A stretch of DNA of 64,000 nt from DASRDZ01 sp035569495 (lineage in GTDB: Bacteria; Chloroflexota; Dormibacteria; Aeolococcales; Aeolococcaceae). The position numbers and the translations under genes are program-made. Shown here piece by piece: positions 16,915-25,823 of this stretch. The stretch is taken from the NCBI GenBank assembly GCA_035569495.1, contig DATMMX010000033.1, positions 1 through 64,000 of the forward strand, in the 5' to 3' direction. The first letter of the stretch is position 1; each line of letters begins with the position of its first letter. The notes under the pieces are model-generated. The model searched no databases and was not told where the DNA came from. It saw only the letters and a program-made list of their open reading frames with translations.

Positions 16915-18468
16915 ATGAACCACGGCGTCGACGGCGAGGAGCAGCCCGGCAGCGAAGTGCCGGCACCCGGAACGCCCGCGCCCGCCAGTCCCGAGCCCGC
17001 GGAGACCGCGCCGGAGACGGCGGCCGCGGCGCAGCCCCCGAGCGCCTTCCCCAGCGGCTACCCGCACTGGGCCGCCGCGAGCCCGCCCTCCCCGCCGCCC
17101 GGCGCCCCCGAGCAGGCCGGCTCCGGCGAGCAACCGGCCCCGTGGACTCCGCCGCCGAGCGCCCCCCCGCCCGCGGCCGCCCCCTGGGGTCAGCCTGACC
17201 CCTGGGCCTCCCCCTCGCCCCCTCCCCCCTCCACCCCGCCGGCCGGTGCCGGCTGGGGCGCCCCTCCCTGGTCGCCGGCGTGGCCCCCCGCGCCGGCGAC
17301 CGTCCCCCCTCCCCCCCTCGCCTCCCGCCGCACCGCCGCGCTGGCCGCGCTTCTCCTCTTCGCCGCGGCCGCCGGCGCGTCGGCGGGAGTGGTCGCCCTG
17401 ACCACGCACAGCTCCCCCGCGTCGTCCACGGCGCAGACCAACCCCTCCACGCCCTTCCAGCCCGGCAATGGCGGCGGCGACAGCAACAGCAGCGGCACCA
17501 GCACCGGCAACGGCGCAAACCTGACCCAGGCGCAGATCGAGGCCAAGGTCGACCCCGCCCTGGTCGACATCACCGTCACCCTGGCCGGCGGCCAGGGCAC
17601 GGCGGAAGGCACCGGCATGATCGTCACCAGCAACGGCCAGGTGCTGACCAACAACCACGTCATCGACGGCGCCTCGACCATCAAGGTGCAGGTCGGCGGC
17701 ACGGGCAGCACCTACAACGCCACGGTGGTCGGCTACGACGTCGCCGACGACATCGCCCTGCTGCAGATGCAGGGCAACCCCAGCAACCTGACCACCATCC
17801 AGACCGGCGACCCCAACCAGCTCACCGTCGGCGACCCCGTCGTCGCCCTGGGCAACGCGCTCGGCCGCGGCGGCACACCGCAGCCCGCCACCGGCTCGGT
17901 CACCGCGCTCGGCCAGACCATCACCGCCGGCGACTCCTCGGGCCAGACCGAGACGCTGAGCGGCCTGATCGAGACCAACGCCAACATCCAGCCCGGCGAC
18001 TCCGGCGGCCCGCTGGTCAACTCCTCCGGCCAGGTGATCGGCATGGACACGGCCGCCTCGGTGAGCGGCGGACGCTTCCACCGCATCGGCGGCACCACCG
18101 GCCAGGGCTACGCCATCCCCATCGACACCGCCATGCAGATCGTCCAGCAGATCCGCTCGGGCGGCGGCGGCAACAGCAACATCCAGACCGGCCAGCGCGC
18201 CCTGATCGGCGTCGAGATCAGCGCCACCGCGACCGGCACCGGCGCCACCGTGGCCGGCGTGCAGCCGGGCAGCCCGGCGGAGTCGGCGGGCATCGTGGCC
18301 GGCGACGTGATCACCGCGGTGGGCGGCAAGTCGGTCACCTCGGCCTCGTCGCTGCAGGCGGCCGTGCTCACCCACAAGCCCGGCGACCGGGTCTCGGTGA
18401 CCTGGGTCGACCCCAGCGGGCAGCAGCACAGCGCCACGGTGACGCTGATCAGCGGGCCACCCGCCTGA
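16915..18468 (+). CDS. HtrA/DegP-type membrane-anchored serine protease with PDZ domain, 517 aa
   Basis: Residues 1-125 are a Pro/Ala/Gly-rich cytoplasmic tail. One transmembrane helix follows (about 138-160), then a Ser/Gly/Asn-rich linker and a trypsin-like domain. Its triad is visible as NNHVID (His near 248), DDIALLQM (Asp near 278) and QPGDSGGPL (Ser near 363). A PDZ domain covers about 425-517. HtrA proteases degrade or process misfolded envelope proteins. ATG 16915 with GGAGA upstream is preferred to the longer frame, which is cysteine/arginine-rich. The tailed architecture is common in Actinomycetota and relatives. A strong hairpin terminator follows. Confidence 0.93.
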   Translation: MNHGVDGEEQPGSEVPAPGTPAPASPEPAETAPETAAAAQPPSAFPSGYPHWAAASPPSPPPGAPEQAGSGEQPAPWTPPPSAPPPAAAPWGQPDPWASPSPPPPSTPPAGAGWGAPPWSPAWPPAPATVPPPPLASRRTAALAALLLFAAAAGASAGVVALTTHSSPASSTAQTNPSTPFQPGNGGGDSNSSGTSTGNGANLTQAQIEAKVDPALVDITVTLAGGQGTAEGTGMIVTSNGQVLTNNHVIDGASTIKVQVGGTGSTYNATVVGYDVADDIALLQMQGNPSNLTTIQTGDPNQLTVGDPVVALGNALGRGGTPQPATGSVTALGQTITAGDSSGQTETLSGLIETNANIQPGDSGGPLVNSSGQVIGMDTAASVSGGRFHRIGGTTGQGYAIPIDTAMQIVQQIRSGGGGNSNIQTGQRALIGVEISATATGTGATVAGVQPGSPAESAGIVAGDVITAVGGKSVTSASSLQAAVLTHKPGDRVSVTWVDPSGQQHSATVTLISGPPA

Positions 18469-18490
18469 TCCTTCCCCCGCACTGACCTCA

Positions 18491-18523
18491 GAAGCCGCCC
18501 GCGCCACACCGCCGGGCGGCTTC
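18491..18523 (+). terminator. Hairpin terminator after the HtrA gene
   Basis: An 11-bp perfect stem, GAAGCCGCCCG (18491-18501) with CGGGCGGCTTC (18513-18523), encloses an 11-nt loop 22 nt after the stop codon. Only a short T tract (ATTT) follows, so termination may be incomplete. Confidence 0.7.
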
Positions 18524-18679
18524 GCCATTTAAGCGACGGCGCGCCGGTCACCGCACCACGACGACTCCGCGCCGCGCATACTTACCCGAGAGTCGCAGCA
18601 ACCGCCCCGCATTTCGTCCCAGCACCTGACCACGCAACAGCTTCTCCACACCGACGCGCGGCGTCGCCCCTTCGTCCGG

Positions 18680-20605
18680 GTGAAGCCGGTGCACTGGCCG
18701 TCACTCGACGGCGTGCGCGCCCTGGCGGTGGTCGCGGTGCTGCTCTACCACGCAAGGCCGATGTGGCTGCGCGGCGGGTTCCTCGGCGTCGACGTCTTCT
18801 TCGTGCTCAGCGGCTTCCTGATCACCTCGCTGCTGGTGCGCGAACACCGCGAAACGGGGCGGGTGCGGCTGCGCGGATTCTGGATGCGCCGCGCACGCCG
18901 GCTGCTGCCCGCCCTGTACCTGCTGCTCGGCGCGGTGCTGGTGGTCGAGCTGCTCGCCCACCTCGGCGGCGTGACCCAGCTTCGCTGGGACGCGCTGGCG
19001 GCGCTGGGCTACGGCACCAACTGGTTCCTGATCGGCCACCAGCAGTCCTACTTCGTCGCCTTCGCCAGTCCCGATGCGCTGCAGCACCTGTGGTCGCTCG
19101 CCGTCGAGGAGCAGTTCTACGTGCTCTGGCCGCTGCTGGCGGCGATCGGCCTGCTGCGGCTGCGCGTCGCGCCCTGGGCCGTGCTCGGCCTCGCGCTGGG
19201 ATCGGCGGCGCTCTGCGCAGTGCTCTTCGACCCCAGCGGCGACCCGAGCCGGGTCTACTACGGCACCGACACGCACAGCGCCGGACTGCTGGTCGGCGCC
19301 GCGCTGGCGCTGCTGCACGCGCGCAACTGGCCGCGGATGTCGCGCGTGGTGGCGCCGTCGCGGCGCACGTCGCTGGTGGTCACGGGCGTCGGCGTGGCCA
19401 GCCTCGGCGCATTGCTGGCCAGCTTTGTGCTGCTCGACGAGACCCAGGCGCTGGTCTACCGTGGCGGGCTGCTGATGGTGGCGCTGTGCAGTGCGGCGCT
19501 GATCGGCGCCCTGCTCCACCCCGCCGGACGGTCGCTCGCCGCCGCATTCGCGTGGCGCCCGCTGCGCTGGGTGGGGGTGCGCTCCTACGGCATCTACCTG
19601 TGGCACTGGCCGGTGCTGGTGCTGACCAGCCCGCACGGCAACCCGAGCAGCGCGACCCTGCCGCGCACCGCCCTGCAGCTCAGCGCCGCCGTGGCCCTCG
19701 CCGCCGTATCGTTCCGCTTCGTGGAGACGCCGATCCGGTCGGGCGCCGCGTGGCGGATGCTGCGCCGGCAGTGGGCGGCGACGTCGCAGCGCCAGGTGGC
19801 CCGGCGCCTGCTCTGGGGCGCCGCCGGTGGCGCGGCGCTCGGCTGCGCGGGCGCGCTGGTGGTCGGCCTGGCGGCGACCCGCCCGCCCGCGCCCGCGGGC
19901 TACCAGCGGACCGTCGCGGTGCGCCTGGTGATACGGCCAACCCCGTCCCCAACTGCCACGCCACCGCCGCCCACTCCGGAGCCCACCGCCGCGCCCACCG
20001 CGGAACCCGCTCCGCCGCCGCCGCCACCACCACCACCGCCGCCGCCCGCGCCTCCCCCGCACGTCACCGCCGTCGGCGACTCGGTGATGCTCGGCGCCGC
20101 CGGCGAGATGGCCCACGACATCCCCGACCTCGACCTCGACGCCAAGGTCGGCCGCCAGCTCCCCGCCGCGGTGGACGTGCTCCGCGCGGCCAAGGACGCG
20201 GGGCACCTGGGTCCCGTTGTTGTGGTCCACATCGGCACCAACGGATACGTCACCCGCGGGCAGTTCGACGACATGATGTCGGTGCTCGCCGGCGTGCAGC
20301 GCGTGGTGGTGGTCAACGACAAGGTGCCGCGGCCCTGGCAGGGCCCCAACGACGACATGCTCGCCCAGGCCGCGCCCGCCTACCCCAGCGTGCACATCGT
20401 CGACTGGCGCGCCGCCAGCGCCGGTCACCCCGAGCTGTTCTGGGACGACGACACCCACCTGCGCCCGGACGGCGCCAGGTTCTACGCGTCGCTGGTGGCC
20501 GCGCAGGTCAGCCCGCCGCCGCCGCCTCCTCCTCCGCCGCCCACGCCCGCACCAACCCCCACGCCCGACCCAGCCACCACGCCGCGGCCCGGCGCCCCCG
20601 CCTAG
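18680..20605 (+). CDS. Acyltransferase-3 / SGNH-hydrolase fusion (OafA/OatA-like cell-envelope O-acyltransferase), 641 aa
   Basis: The N-terminal half is an acyltransferase-3 domain with about 10-11 transmembrane helices. It starts with LDGVRALAVVAVLLYH (catalytic His near 24) and GVDVFFVLSGFLI. A Pro/Thr-rich linker (about 415-455) joins an extracytoplasmic SGNH domain with block I GDSVMLG (near 470), block III HIGTNGY and block V DDDTHLRPDG. Such fusions transfer acetyl groups to peptidoglycan or surface glycans. A second proline run closes the protein. The GTG at 18680 directly precedes the conserved domain. Confidence 0.9.
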   Translation: MKPVHWPSLDGVRALAVVAVLLYHARPMWLRGGFLGVDVFFVLSGFLITSLLVREHRETGRVRLRGFWMRRARRLLPALYLLLGAVLVVELLAHLGGVTQLRWDALAALGYGTNWFLIGHQQSYFVAFASPDALQHLWSLAVEEQFYVLWPLLAAIGLLRLRVAPWAVLGLALGSAALCAVLFDPSGDPSRVYYGTDTHSAGLLVGAALALLHARNWPRMSRVVAPSRRTSLVVTGVGVASLGALLASFVLLDETQALVYRGGLLMVALCSAALIGALLHPAGRSLAAAFAWRPLRWVGVRSYGIYLWHWPVLVLTSPHGNPSSATLPRTALQLSAAVALAAVSFRFVETPIRSGAAWRMLRRQWAATSQRQVARRLLWGAAGGAALGCAGALVVGLAATRPPAPAGYQRTVAVRLVIRPTPSPTATPPPPTPEPTAAPTAEPAPPPPPPPPPPPPAPPPHVTAVGDSVMLGAAGEMAHDIPDLDLDAKVGRQLPAAVDVLRAAKDAGHLGPVVVVHIGTNGYVTRGQFDDMMSVLAGVQRVVVVNDKVPRPWQGPNDDMLAQAAPAYPSVHIVDWRAASAGHPELFWDDDTHLRPDGARFYASLVAAQVSPPPPPPPPPPTPAPTPTPDPATTPRPGAPA

Positions 20606-20616
20606 CGTGGCGTCGC

Positions 20617-21345
20617 TCAGTTGAGGATGTTCACCGCCCGCGCCGCGACGAGGGCAATGGTCAGCAGCGACGCTCCTGACTGAGCGGTCATCAGCGCCTT
20701 GGCGATCACGGTGAGCGGCATTGTGTCGGTGGGGCTGAAGGCGGTGGCGTTGGTGAAGCTGACGTAGAAGTAGTCGACGAACGAGGGCGCCCAGCCGGGC
20801 CGCGCCGAGCCTGGCGTGGTCATCTGCGGGAAGAGGAAGTCGGGCTCGCGGTGGTTGGGGTTGTGGCGCGCCTGGGGGCCGCCGCGGTCAAGCTGCCAGT
20901 ACCACAGCGAGAAGACGATCACGTTGGTCAGCCAGATGGCGACCGCGGCGAAGACCAGTTCGCGCCCGTTGGACACGTGGCCGCTGACCATCACGTGCAC
21001 CAGCAGGCCGAGGTTGATCAGGTTGGCGACGGTGACGATGGCCACCGCGATGATGGCCAGGATGCGCCGCTTCGGCGATTCCTCGACGCTGCTGTGGGGC
21101 AGGACGGTGCTCAGCACCAGCAGCATCCCTCCCTCCAGCGCGGGCACGATGTAGCGCGGCCCGGGGATCAGCCGCTCGGGCAGGAACAGGTAGAGCAGGA
21201 TCGCCACGGCGACCGCGAGGCGCGCCGGCCACAGCGAGCGCGGCGGGGAGGGCACGCCCCAGGCGAGCTGCGCGGGGGTGAGGCCCGAACTCTGCCAACC
21301 GCCGTCCGAGGTGGCGCCCAGGTCGGGCGCGGCGTGGTCTGCCAT
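20617..21345 (-). CDS. Polytopic membrane protein, DUF1345/ion-channel-pore-like, 242 aa
   Basis: About five or six hydrophobic helices are visible. The C-terminal part reads VDYFYVSFTNATAFSPTDT, then a helix and a final helix ending in ARAVNIL. This helix - T/S-rich loop - helix pattern resembles two-transmembrane ion-channel pores and DUF1345 proteins. The expected selectivity filter (TVGYG) is absent, so ion conduction is not established. ATG 21345 gives the usual short N-terminus; the upstream in-frame sequence belongs to the neighbouring SRPBCC region. Its 3' end is 11 nt from the convergent acyltransferase. Confidence 0.65.
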   Translation of the reverse strand: MADHAAPDLGATSDGGWQSSGLTPAQLAWGVPSPPRSLWPARLAVAVAILLYLFLPERLIPGPRYIVPALEGGMLLVLSTVLPHSSVEESPKRRILAIIAVAIVTVANLINLGLLVHVMVSGHVSNGRELVFAAVAIWLTNVIVFSLWYWQLDRGGPQARHNPNHREPDFLFPQMTTPGSARPGWAPSFVDYFYVSFTNATAFSPTDTMPLTVIAKALMTAQSGASLLTIALVAARAVNILN

Positions 21346-21383
21346 GTGGCAGGACAGCGTAGCCGCCGCGCCCGCCCCCGGGA

Positions 21384-21818
21384 TCAGTTCACGAAGAACG
21401 GCTGCGGCCGGCCGGTCTCCACGTAGCCCTTGAGGTTGGCGAACATCTGGCCCCAGCCCACCGTGACCATGCCCAGGATGGGGTTGTCCGGCGTCCAGTC
21501 GACGTGGCGCATGTGGATGCGCGTGCCGGGGCCCTCGGGGTTGTCCTCCAGCGTCCAGACCACGCGGGTGCCCGCCCACGGCGGTGGGAAGCCCTTGCTC
21601 ACCCACTCGACGCGGTCGGCGCTCGATTCGGCGAGGGTGAAGTCGAAGGGCCTGGGCATGCCAGGAAAGGTGAACTCCAGCGTGCTGCCCACGGCTGAGG
21701 GCACCGATGCCCGGTCGGTCCACCAGCCGTTGATGCCCTGCTCGGTGGTGAGCGCGTCGCGCACCTTTGCACGGTCGGCGTTGACGTCGACCATGAAGAC
21801 CATCTCGAATCCGGCCAT
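21384..21818 (-). CDS. SRPBCC/AHSA1 (START-like) domain protein, 144 aa
   Basis: A single START-like fold of normal length is recognisable from FEMVFMVDVNADRAKVRDAL, then GWWTD, then the C-terminal helix (GWGQMFANLKGYVETG). These domains bind hydrophobic ligands, and many are ArsR-linked stress genes without assigned chemistry. ATG 21818 has GGAGG 8 nt upstream. It is transcribed divergently from an ArsR regulator across a symmetric operator, so it is very likely controlled by that repressor. Confidence 0.85.
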   Translation of the reverse strand: MAGFEMVFMVDVNADRAKVRDALTTEQGINGWWTDRASVPSAVGSTLEFTFPGMPRPFDFTLAESSADRVEWVSKGFPPPWAGTRVVWTLEDNPEGPGTRIHMRHVDWTPDNPILGMVTVGWGQMFANLKGYVETGRPQPFFVN

Positions 21819-21836
21819 GTGCTTTGCCTCCACATC

Positions 21837-21882
21837 TATTTTAGCTGATTCTGAAGTATATACTCCAGCCGCTGCTAAAATA
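21837..21882. promoter_or_regulatory. Concentric nested palindromes forming a divergent promoter-operator for the ArsR/SRPBCC locus
   Basis: An inner palindrome CTGaAGTATATACTcCAG (21851-21868) and an outer inverted repeat TATTTTAGC (21837-21845) / GCTAAAATA (21874-21882) share exactly the same centre (between 21859 and 21860). Each outer arm contains an outward-facing TAAAAT, a good -10 hexamer for the gene on that side. The inner palindrome is a typical ArsR-family 12-2-12-like operator. Binding there would block both promoters. The AT-rich patch stands out in this GC-rich window. Confidence 0.75.
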
Positions 21883-21893
21883 CGAGCCAGCCC

Positions 21894-22202
21894 ATGGACC
21901 GCCTGCAAGTCGTCACCGAGCCGCACCGCCGCGAGATCCTGCGCATGGTCTGGCGGCGCGAGGCCAGCGCCGGTGACATCGCCGCCCGCTTCGAGGTGAG
22001 CTTCGGCGCGGTCTCGCAGCACCTCGCCCTGCTCCGCGAGCACGGCTTCGTCACGGTGCGCCGCGACGGCACCCGCCGCTTCTACCGGGCCGATCGCGAA
22101 CGCCTCGGCGACCTCACCCGGGTGCTCGAAGCCATGTGGGCGAGCACCCTCGACCGCCTGGTCGACACCATCGAGGAGGACCATGGACACCGCCGACGCT
22201 GA
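21894..22202 (+). CDS. ArsR-family winged-helix repressor, 102 aa
   Basis: The whole protein is an ArsR helix-turn-helix: EPHRREILRMV, then SAGDIAARFEVSFGAVSQHL (recognition helix near residue 42) and the wing VRRDGTRRFYRAD. No metal-binding cysteines are present, so it belongs to the non-metal group often paired with SRPBCC proteins. The last 20 bp overlap the start of the downstream SRPBCC gene, so they are co-translated. The nested operator immediately upstream argues for autorepression and control of the divergent SRPBCC gene. Confidence 0.9.
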   Translation: MDRLQVVTEPHRREILRMVWRREASAGDIAARFEVSFGAVSQHLALLREHGFVTVRRDGTRRFYRADRERLGDLTRVLEAMWASTLDRLVDTIEEDHGHRRR

Positions 22203-22629
22203 CGTCATCGAGATCACCCGGCACGTCGCCGCCACCCCCGAGCAGGTCTGGCCGTACCTCACCGACGGCAGCCTGTGGAGCCGCTGGCAGGGCGTGGGCG
22301 CCACCGTCGAGGCGCGGCCGGGAGGAACCTACCGGATGCGCATGGCGGACGGCAGCGAGGCGTCGGGCCGCGTCGTCGAGGTCGAGCCGCTGCGCCGCAT
22401 CGCCTTCACCTGGGGCTGGACGGGCGCGCCCTTCAACCTGGAGCCGGGCTCGACCACGGTGGAGATCACCCTGGAACCCGCGGCGGACGGCACCCTGATC
22501 CGCCTGGTGCACCGCGACCTGCCGCCGCCGTTGCGCGAGCCGCACGCGGCGGGTTGGGAGCACTACCTGGGCAGGCTGGCCGCCGCTTCGTCGGGCGCCG
22601 ATCCGGGAGTCGACGCCGGAGCCGGGTAG
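22183..22629 (+). CDS. SRPBCC/AHSA1 domain protein, 148 aa
   Basis: This is a second START-like domain (IEITRHVAATPEQVWPYLTD, then GGTYRMRMADG, FTWGWTG, and the C-terminal helix GWEHYLGRLAA). It overlaps the ArsR gene by 20 bp, an arrangement common for ArsR-AHSA1 pairs. Its last 67 bp overlap the convergent phosphatase gene; both ends there are low-complexity Ala/Gly tails. The ligand is unknown. Confidence 0.85.
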   Translation: MDTADADVIEITRHVAATPEQVWPYLTDGSLWSRWQGVGATVEARPGGTYRMRMADGSEASGRVVEVEPLRRIAFTWGWTGAPFNLEPGSTTVEITLEPAADGTLIRLVHRDLPPPLREPHAAGWEHYLGRLAAASSGADPGVDAGAG

Positions 22630-24281
22630 GGCCGCGTCGAGCGGCGCCGGCCGATCAGCGCGGCGCCCGCGAGTGCCGTTGCGGCGGCTGCGGCTGCGGT
22701 TTGTGATCCCGCTGCGGGCGTGGTGTTGGGAAGGGCTGCGGCGGGGCTGGTGACGGTTGGTGCGGCCGCGGTTGCAGGGATGACGGCGGGTGCGACCGGT
22801 GTCGGCGCATCGCGTCGCGGCTTGCGCAGCGTGAAGGTGTCGGCGGCGGTGGGTGCGCCGGCGAGTGACGTCGGGTAGTACGTGAGCTGCAGTGCGGTTG
22901 TCCCGCCGGGCGCGGTGCCGGGATCGACGTCCACGGACACGAATCCGTACAGATACTGCGGCAGGCGCACCGCGGAATATGGCGCGGGCTCGCTGGTGGT
23001 GCCACCGCTGTCGTTGGTCACGGATGCGTCGGGCCGCTGCGTGGTGGCGTCGGTGCCGTAGGTCGGCGTGGGGATGCCGACGCCGCCGGTGCCGACGACG
23101 ACGTGCATCGCGCCCTTGGTGGTGTCGAGGTTGTCGAGCGCTGTGTCGACGACGTGCGGCTGCAGCGTCGCGCTGCCCGGCTCGACGCCGCGCGTCAGGT
23201 ACATGCGCTCGTAGTCGTGCGAATGCCCGGTGAGGACGAGGTCGACGCCGTAGCGGTCCCACAGCGGCTGGAAGGTCTGGCGCACGCCGAGGTCCGCGCC
23301 GCCGGCGCTCGACATCACCGGGAAGTGCACGAAGACGACGATCCAGTCGATGTCGGGGTTGCTGCGCGCCAGGGCCAGCTCGCGCTCCAGCCATCGAAGC
23401 TGCGCCGCGCTGCTGTAGCCGCGCACCGGGAAGTTGAAGTCGGTCGAGTAGACCACGTCGTTGTTGTCGGTGGCGATGAAGCGCACCGAGCCGACCGTGA
23501 ACGCGTACCACTGGCCTTTGAAATCTGCCCGGCCGTTGTCGGGCAATCGGTATCGCGCCAGGTACGACGTGTAGCCGAGCGCACCGTTGCCCTTCTCGAC
23601 CTCGTGGTTGCCCAGCGACGGCATCCACGGGCGGTTCATCGACGACGGCTGGTTGAGGTTGAACCAGCTGTTCCAGATGGCGGCGCGGTCCTGCACCTCG
23701 GAGCGCGCGGTGTCCGCGTAGCAGAGGTCGCCGCAGACGAGGTGAAAGCTGGGCTGCAGCGCCTCGACCTGCGCCACCACCGCGGTGCCGTACGGCGTGC
23801 CGAGGAAACCGGTCGTGCCACCGGCCTGGTCACCGAAGGCGGTGAAGCGGAACTTCCTGCGTCCCTGCGGCGGCGTGGTGAACGCCGCCTGCACCGGGCT
23901 GGCGCCGTCGTGGGTGATGCTGTACGCGTACGCGGTGTTCGGCTGCAGCCTGCTCAGTGTGGCGTGATGGACGACCACCTGCGTTCCCGACGCTGAATCG
24001 GTGTACGTGCTGGTGTCCGCGTCGACGGTCTGCTCGGGTGTCGACGACGCGGGACCGTAGAGCACGCGCGGATTGTTGACAACTCCGGACGTGGCCCATG
24101 AGACCACCGTCGTCGTCGCCGGGTCGTCGCCGAACTGCAGGTGCACCTGGTCGATGACGCTGGCAGCGAACACACTGCTGCGCCAGAACCACGGCGGCGC
24201 CAGCAGCGCCAATCCACTCGCGCCGGCGGCGCGGAGCACGGTGCGTCGAGTGACGCGCGGGGTCGAATGTGGGGAGGACAC
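22563..24281 (-). CDS. Tat-exported purple-acid-phosphatase-like metallophosphoesterase, 572 aa
   Basis: A twin-arginine signal (TRRTVLRAAGASGLALLAPP) starts about residue 12. A fibronectin-like N-terminal domain (about 40-145) is followed by the metallophosphoesterase domain. Its metal ligands are visible in FGDQAGG, GDLCYAD, LGNHEVE, VHFPVM and GHSHDYER, the block set of purple acid phosphatases. These hydrolyse phosphate esters outside the cell. The tail has a Thr/Ala/Pro linker, a degenerate sortase-like LPNTT, an Ala-rich hydrophobic stretch and RRR. GTG 24281 is preferred for a short Tat n-region; a TTG at 24329 is the alternative. Confidence 0.88.
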   Translation of the reverse strand: MSSPHSTPRVTRRTVLRAAGASGLALLAPPWFWRSSVFAASVIDQVHLQFGDDPATTTVVSWATSGVVNNPRVLYGPASSTPEQTVDADTSTYTDSASGTQVVVHHATLSRLQPNTAYAYSITHDGASPVQAAFTTPPQGRRKFRFTAFGDQAGGTTGFLGTPYGTAVVAQVEALQPSFHLVCGDLCYADTARSEVQDRAAIWNSWFNLNQPSSMNRPWMPSLGNHEVEKGNGALGYTSYLARYRLPDNGRADFKGQWYAFTVGSVRFIATDNNDVVYSTDFNFPVRGYSSAAQLRWLERELALARSNPDIDWIVVFVHFPVMSSAGGADLGVRQTFQPLWDRYGVDLVLTGHSHDYERMYLTRGVEPGSATLQPHVVDTALDNLDTTKGAMHVVVGTGGVGIPTPTYGTDATTQRPDASVTNDSGGTTSEPAPYSAVRLPQYLYGFVSVDVDPGTAPGGTTALQLTYYPTSLAGAPTAADTFTLRKPRRDAPTPVAPAVIPATAAAPTVTSPAAALPNTTPAAGSQTAAAAAATALAGAALIGRRRSTRPYPAPASTPGSAPDEAAASLPR

Positions 24282-24410
24282 ACCTGATCGACACACGCGT
24301 GTCCGACCGGCGTTGCGCGTCTTCGCCAAGCCTTATCCGGGTCATAACCAGTCCGCCGAGGAATCGGTCAGAACCGCGAACGCCCTCCCGCGCGGCAGCA
24401 CGCGCTCAGA

Positions 24411-25823
24411 TCACCCGGCGCTAGCCAGCGCCTCCACCGGGTCAAGTCGCGCGGCGCGGCCGGCGGGCAGAATGCCGGCGACGACGCCGAGCAGGGTGGT
24501 GCCGGCGACCACGCCGACAACCAGCCAAATCGGAAACGAGATCACGTCCGTTCCGGCCAGGCCCTGGTCGGCGAGCACCCGGTTGAGGATGCTGTTGCCG
24601 GCGAGACGCGCGACCAGCGCGATGCCCAGGCCGAGCATCCCGCCCCAGAAGCCGATCATGCCCGCTTCCAGGGTGAACATGGTGAGCACCGTGCGGCGGC
24701 TGGCGCCGGTGGCGCGCATGACACCGATCTCCCGGCGGCGCTCGTAGGTCGCCATGATCATGGTGTTGATGATGCCGATGGTGGCGACGAGCAGCGAGAG
24801 CGCGCCGATGGCGCCGAGGATGATGCCCACGATGGTGAGCACCTTGGTCACCTGGTCGAGGATGTCCTGGGCGGTCTGGGTGTAGACGCCGAGCGCCTTG
24901 ACCTGGCTGCTGACTCCGGCCACGTTGCCGGTCTGGTCGACCTTGACGACGATGCTGTCGTAGCCGTTCATCGCGACCGGGTCCTGCGCCACCATCCGGC
25001 ACGGACCGGGGCCCTGGCCCTGGCCCTGTCCGGGTCCGCTCTGGCCGTTGGGGACGCCCTGCGCGCACTGATATTGCGTGTCGAGCGCCGTCCCCCAGCT
25101 CTGGCTGACCACGCTCTCGCCCGAGCGCTGCCCACCGGGGATGACGCCGACCACGATCGCCGTCACCTGCACACTCGGCGGCTGCTGCTGCCCGCCGGGC
25201 TGACCCGGTCCCGGCTGCACGGGCGGAGTTCCCAGGGACGCTCCCGCTTGCCCGTAGAGGACGACCGTCCGACCCACCAGGTCCTGCGCGCCGGCCAGCC
25301 CGAAGCTGGCCACGTAGTCGACGCTGAGGACGATCGCGTTCGCCTCTCCGTCGCGGATGAAGCGCCCGACCTGGACGGTCTGGATGCCGGCGCTGTTCGC
25401 GGCCACGGCGAGGAGTTGCTGGAGCTGATACTGCTTGCCGTCACCGCCCTGGAGGCTGACCGCCTGGACGGAGTGAACCTGGATCTGCGGGCTCACCGCC
25501 ACGACGTGGGGCAGCGCCGTCAACTGGGTGACCAGCGCCTTGGTGAGGCGGTTGGCGCTCGCTCCCGCGGACGGGGCCGCGGACTGCCCGCCGCCACCGG
25601 GACCGCCACCCTGGTCACTCGGATTGCTGCTGACCGTGATGTTGGTGAGTGCGCCCGACGCGGCGAGCTGCTGCTCGACGACGCTGCGCACAGTGAGGGT
25701 CGCCGCCAGCACCGAGATCACCGCGACAGCGCCGATGATCACCGAGAGCATGGTCAGGCCGGTGCGCAGCTTCGAGCGCATCAGGTTGCCGTGCAACAGG
25801 CGCAGGTAGTCCGCGATCCTCAT
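24411..25823 (-). CDS. ABC transporter permease, MacB/FtsX type, 470 aa
   Basis: The first transmembrane helix follows the family N-terminus (NLMRSKLRTGLTMLSVIIGA). A large extracytoplasmic MacB periplasmic-core-like domain (about 50-320) has two low-complexity Gly/Gln/Pro inserts. Three C-terminal helices then carry the FtsX block (ERRREIGVMRATGASRR) and the coupling end GRAARLDPVEAL. These permeases do not translocate through a pore but transmit conformational change or export lipoproteins, peptides or drugs. The start ATG overlaps the ATPase stop by 4 bp. No MacA-type adaptor gene is adjacent. Confidence 0.92.
   Translation of the reverse strand: MRIADYLRLLHGNLMRSKLRTGLTMLSVIIGAVAVISVLAATLTVRSVVEQQLAASGALTNITVSSNPSDQGGGPGGGGQSAAPSAGASANRLTKALVTQLTALPHVVAVSPQIQVHSVQAVSLQGGDGKQYQLQQLLAVAANSAGIQTVQVGRFIRDGEANAIVLSVDYVASFGLAGAQDLVGRTVVLYGQAGASLGTPPVQPGPGQPGGQQQPPSVQVTAIVVGVIPGGQRSGESVVSQSWGTALDTQYQCAQGVPNGQSGPGQGQGQGPGPCRMVAQDPVAMNGYDSIVVKVDQTGNVAGVSSQVKALGVYTQTAQDILDQVTKVLTIVGIILGAIGALSLLVATIGIINTMIMATYERRREIGVMRATGASRRTVLTMFTLEAGMIGFWGGMLGLGIALVARLAGNSILNRVLADQGLAGTDVISFPIWLVVGVVAGTTLLGVVAGILPAGRAARLDPVEALASAG

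Noticed and set aside
20617..21345. Potassium channel
   Set aside because: The pore-like helix-loop-helix lacks a TVGYG-type selectivity filter, so only a channel-like membrane protein is stated.
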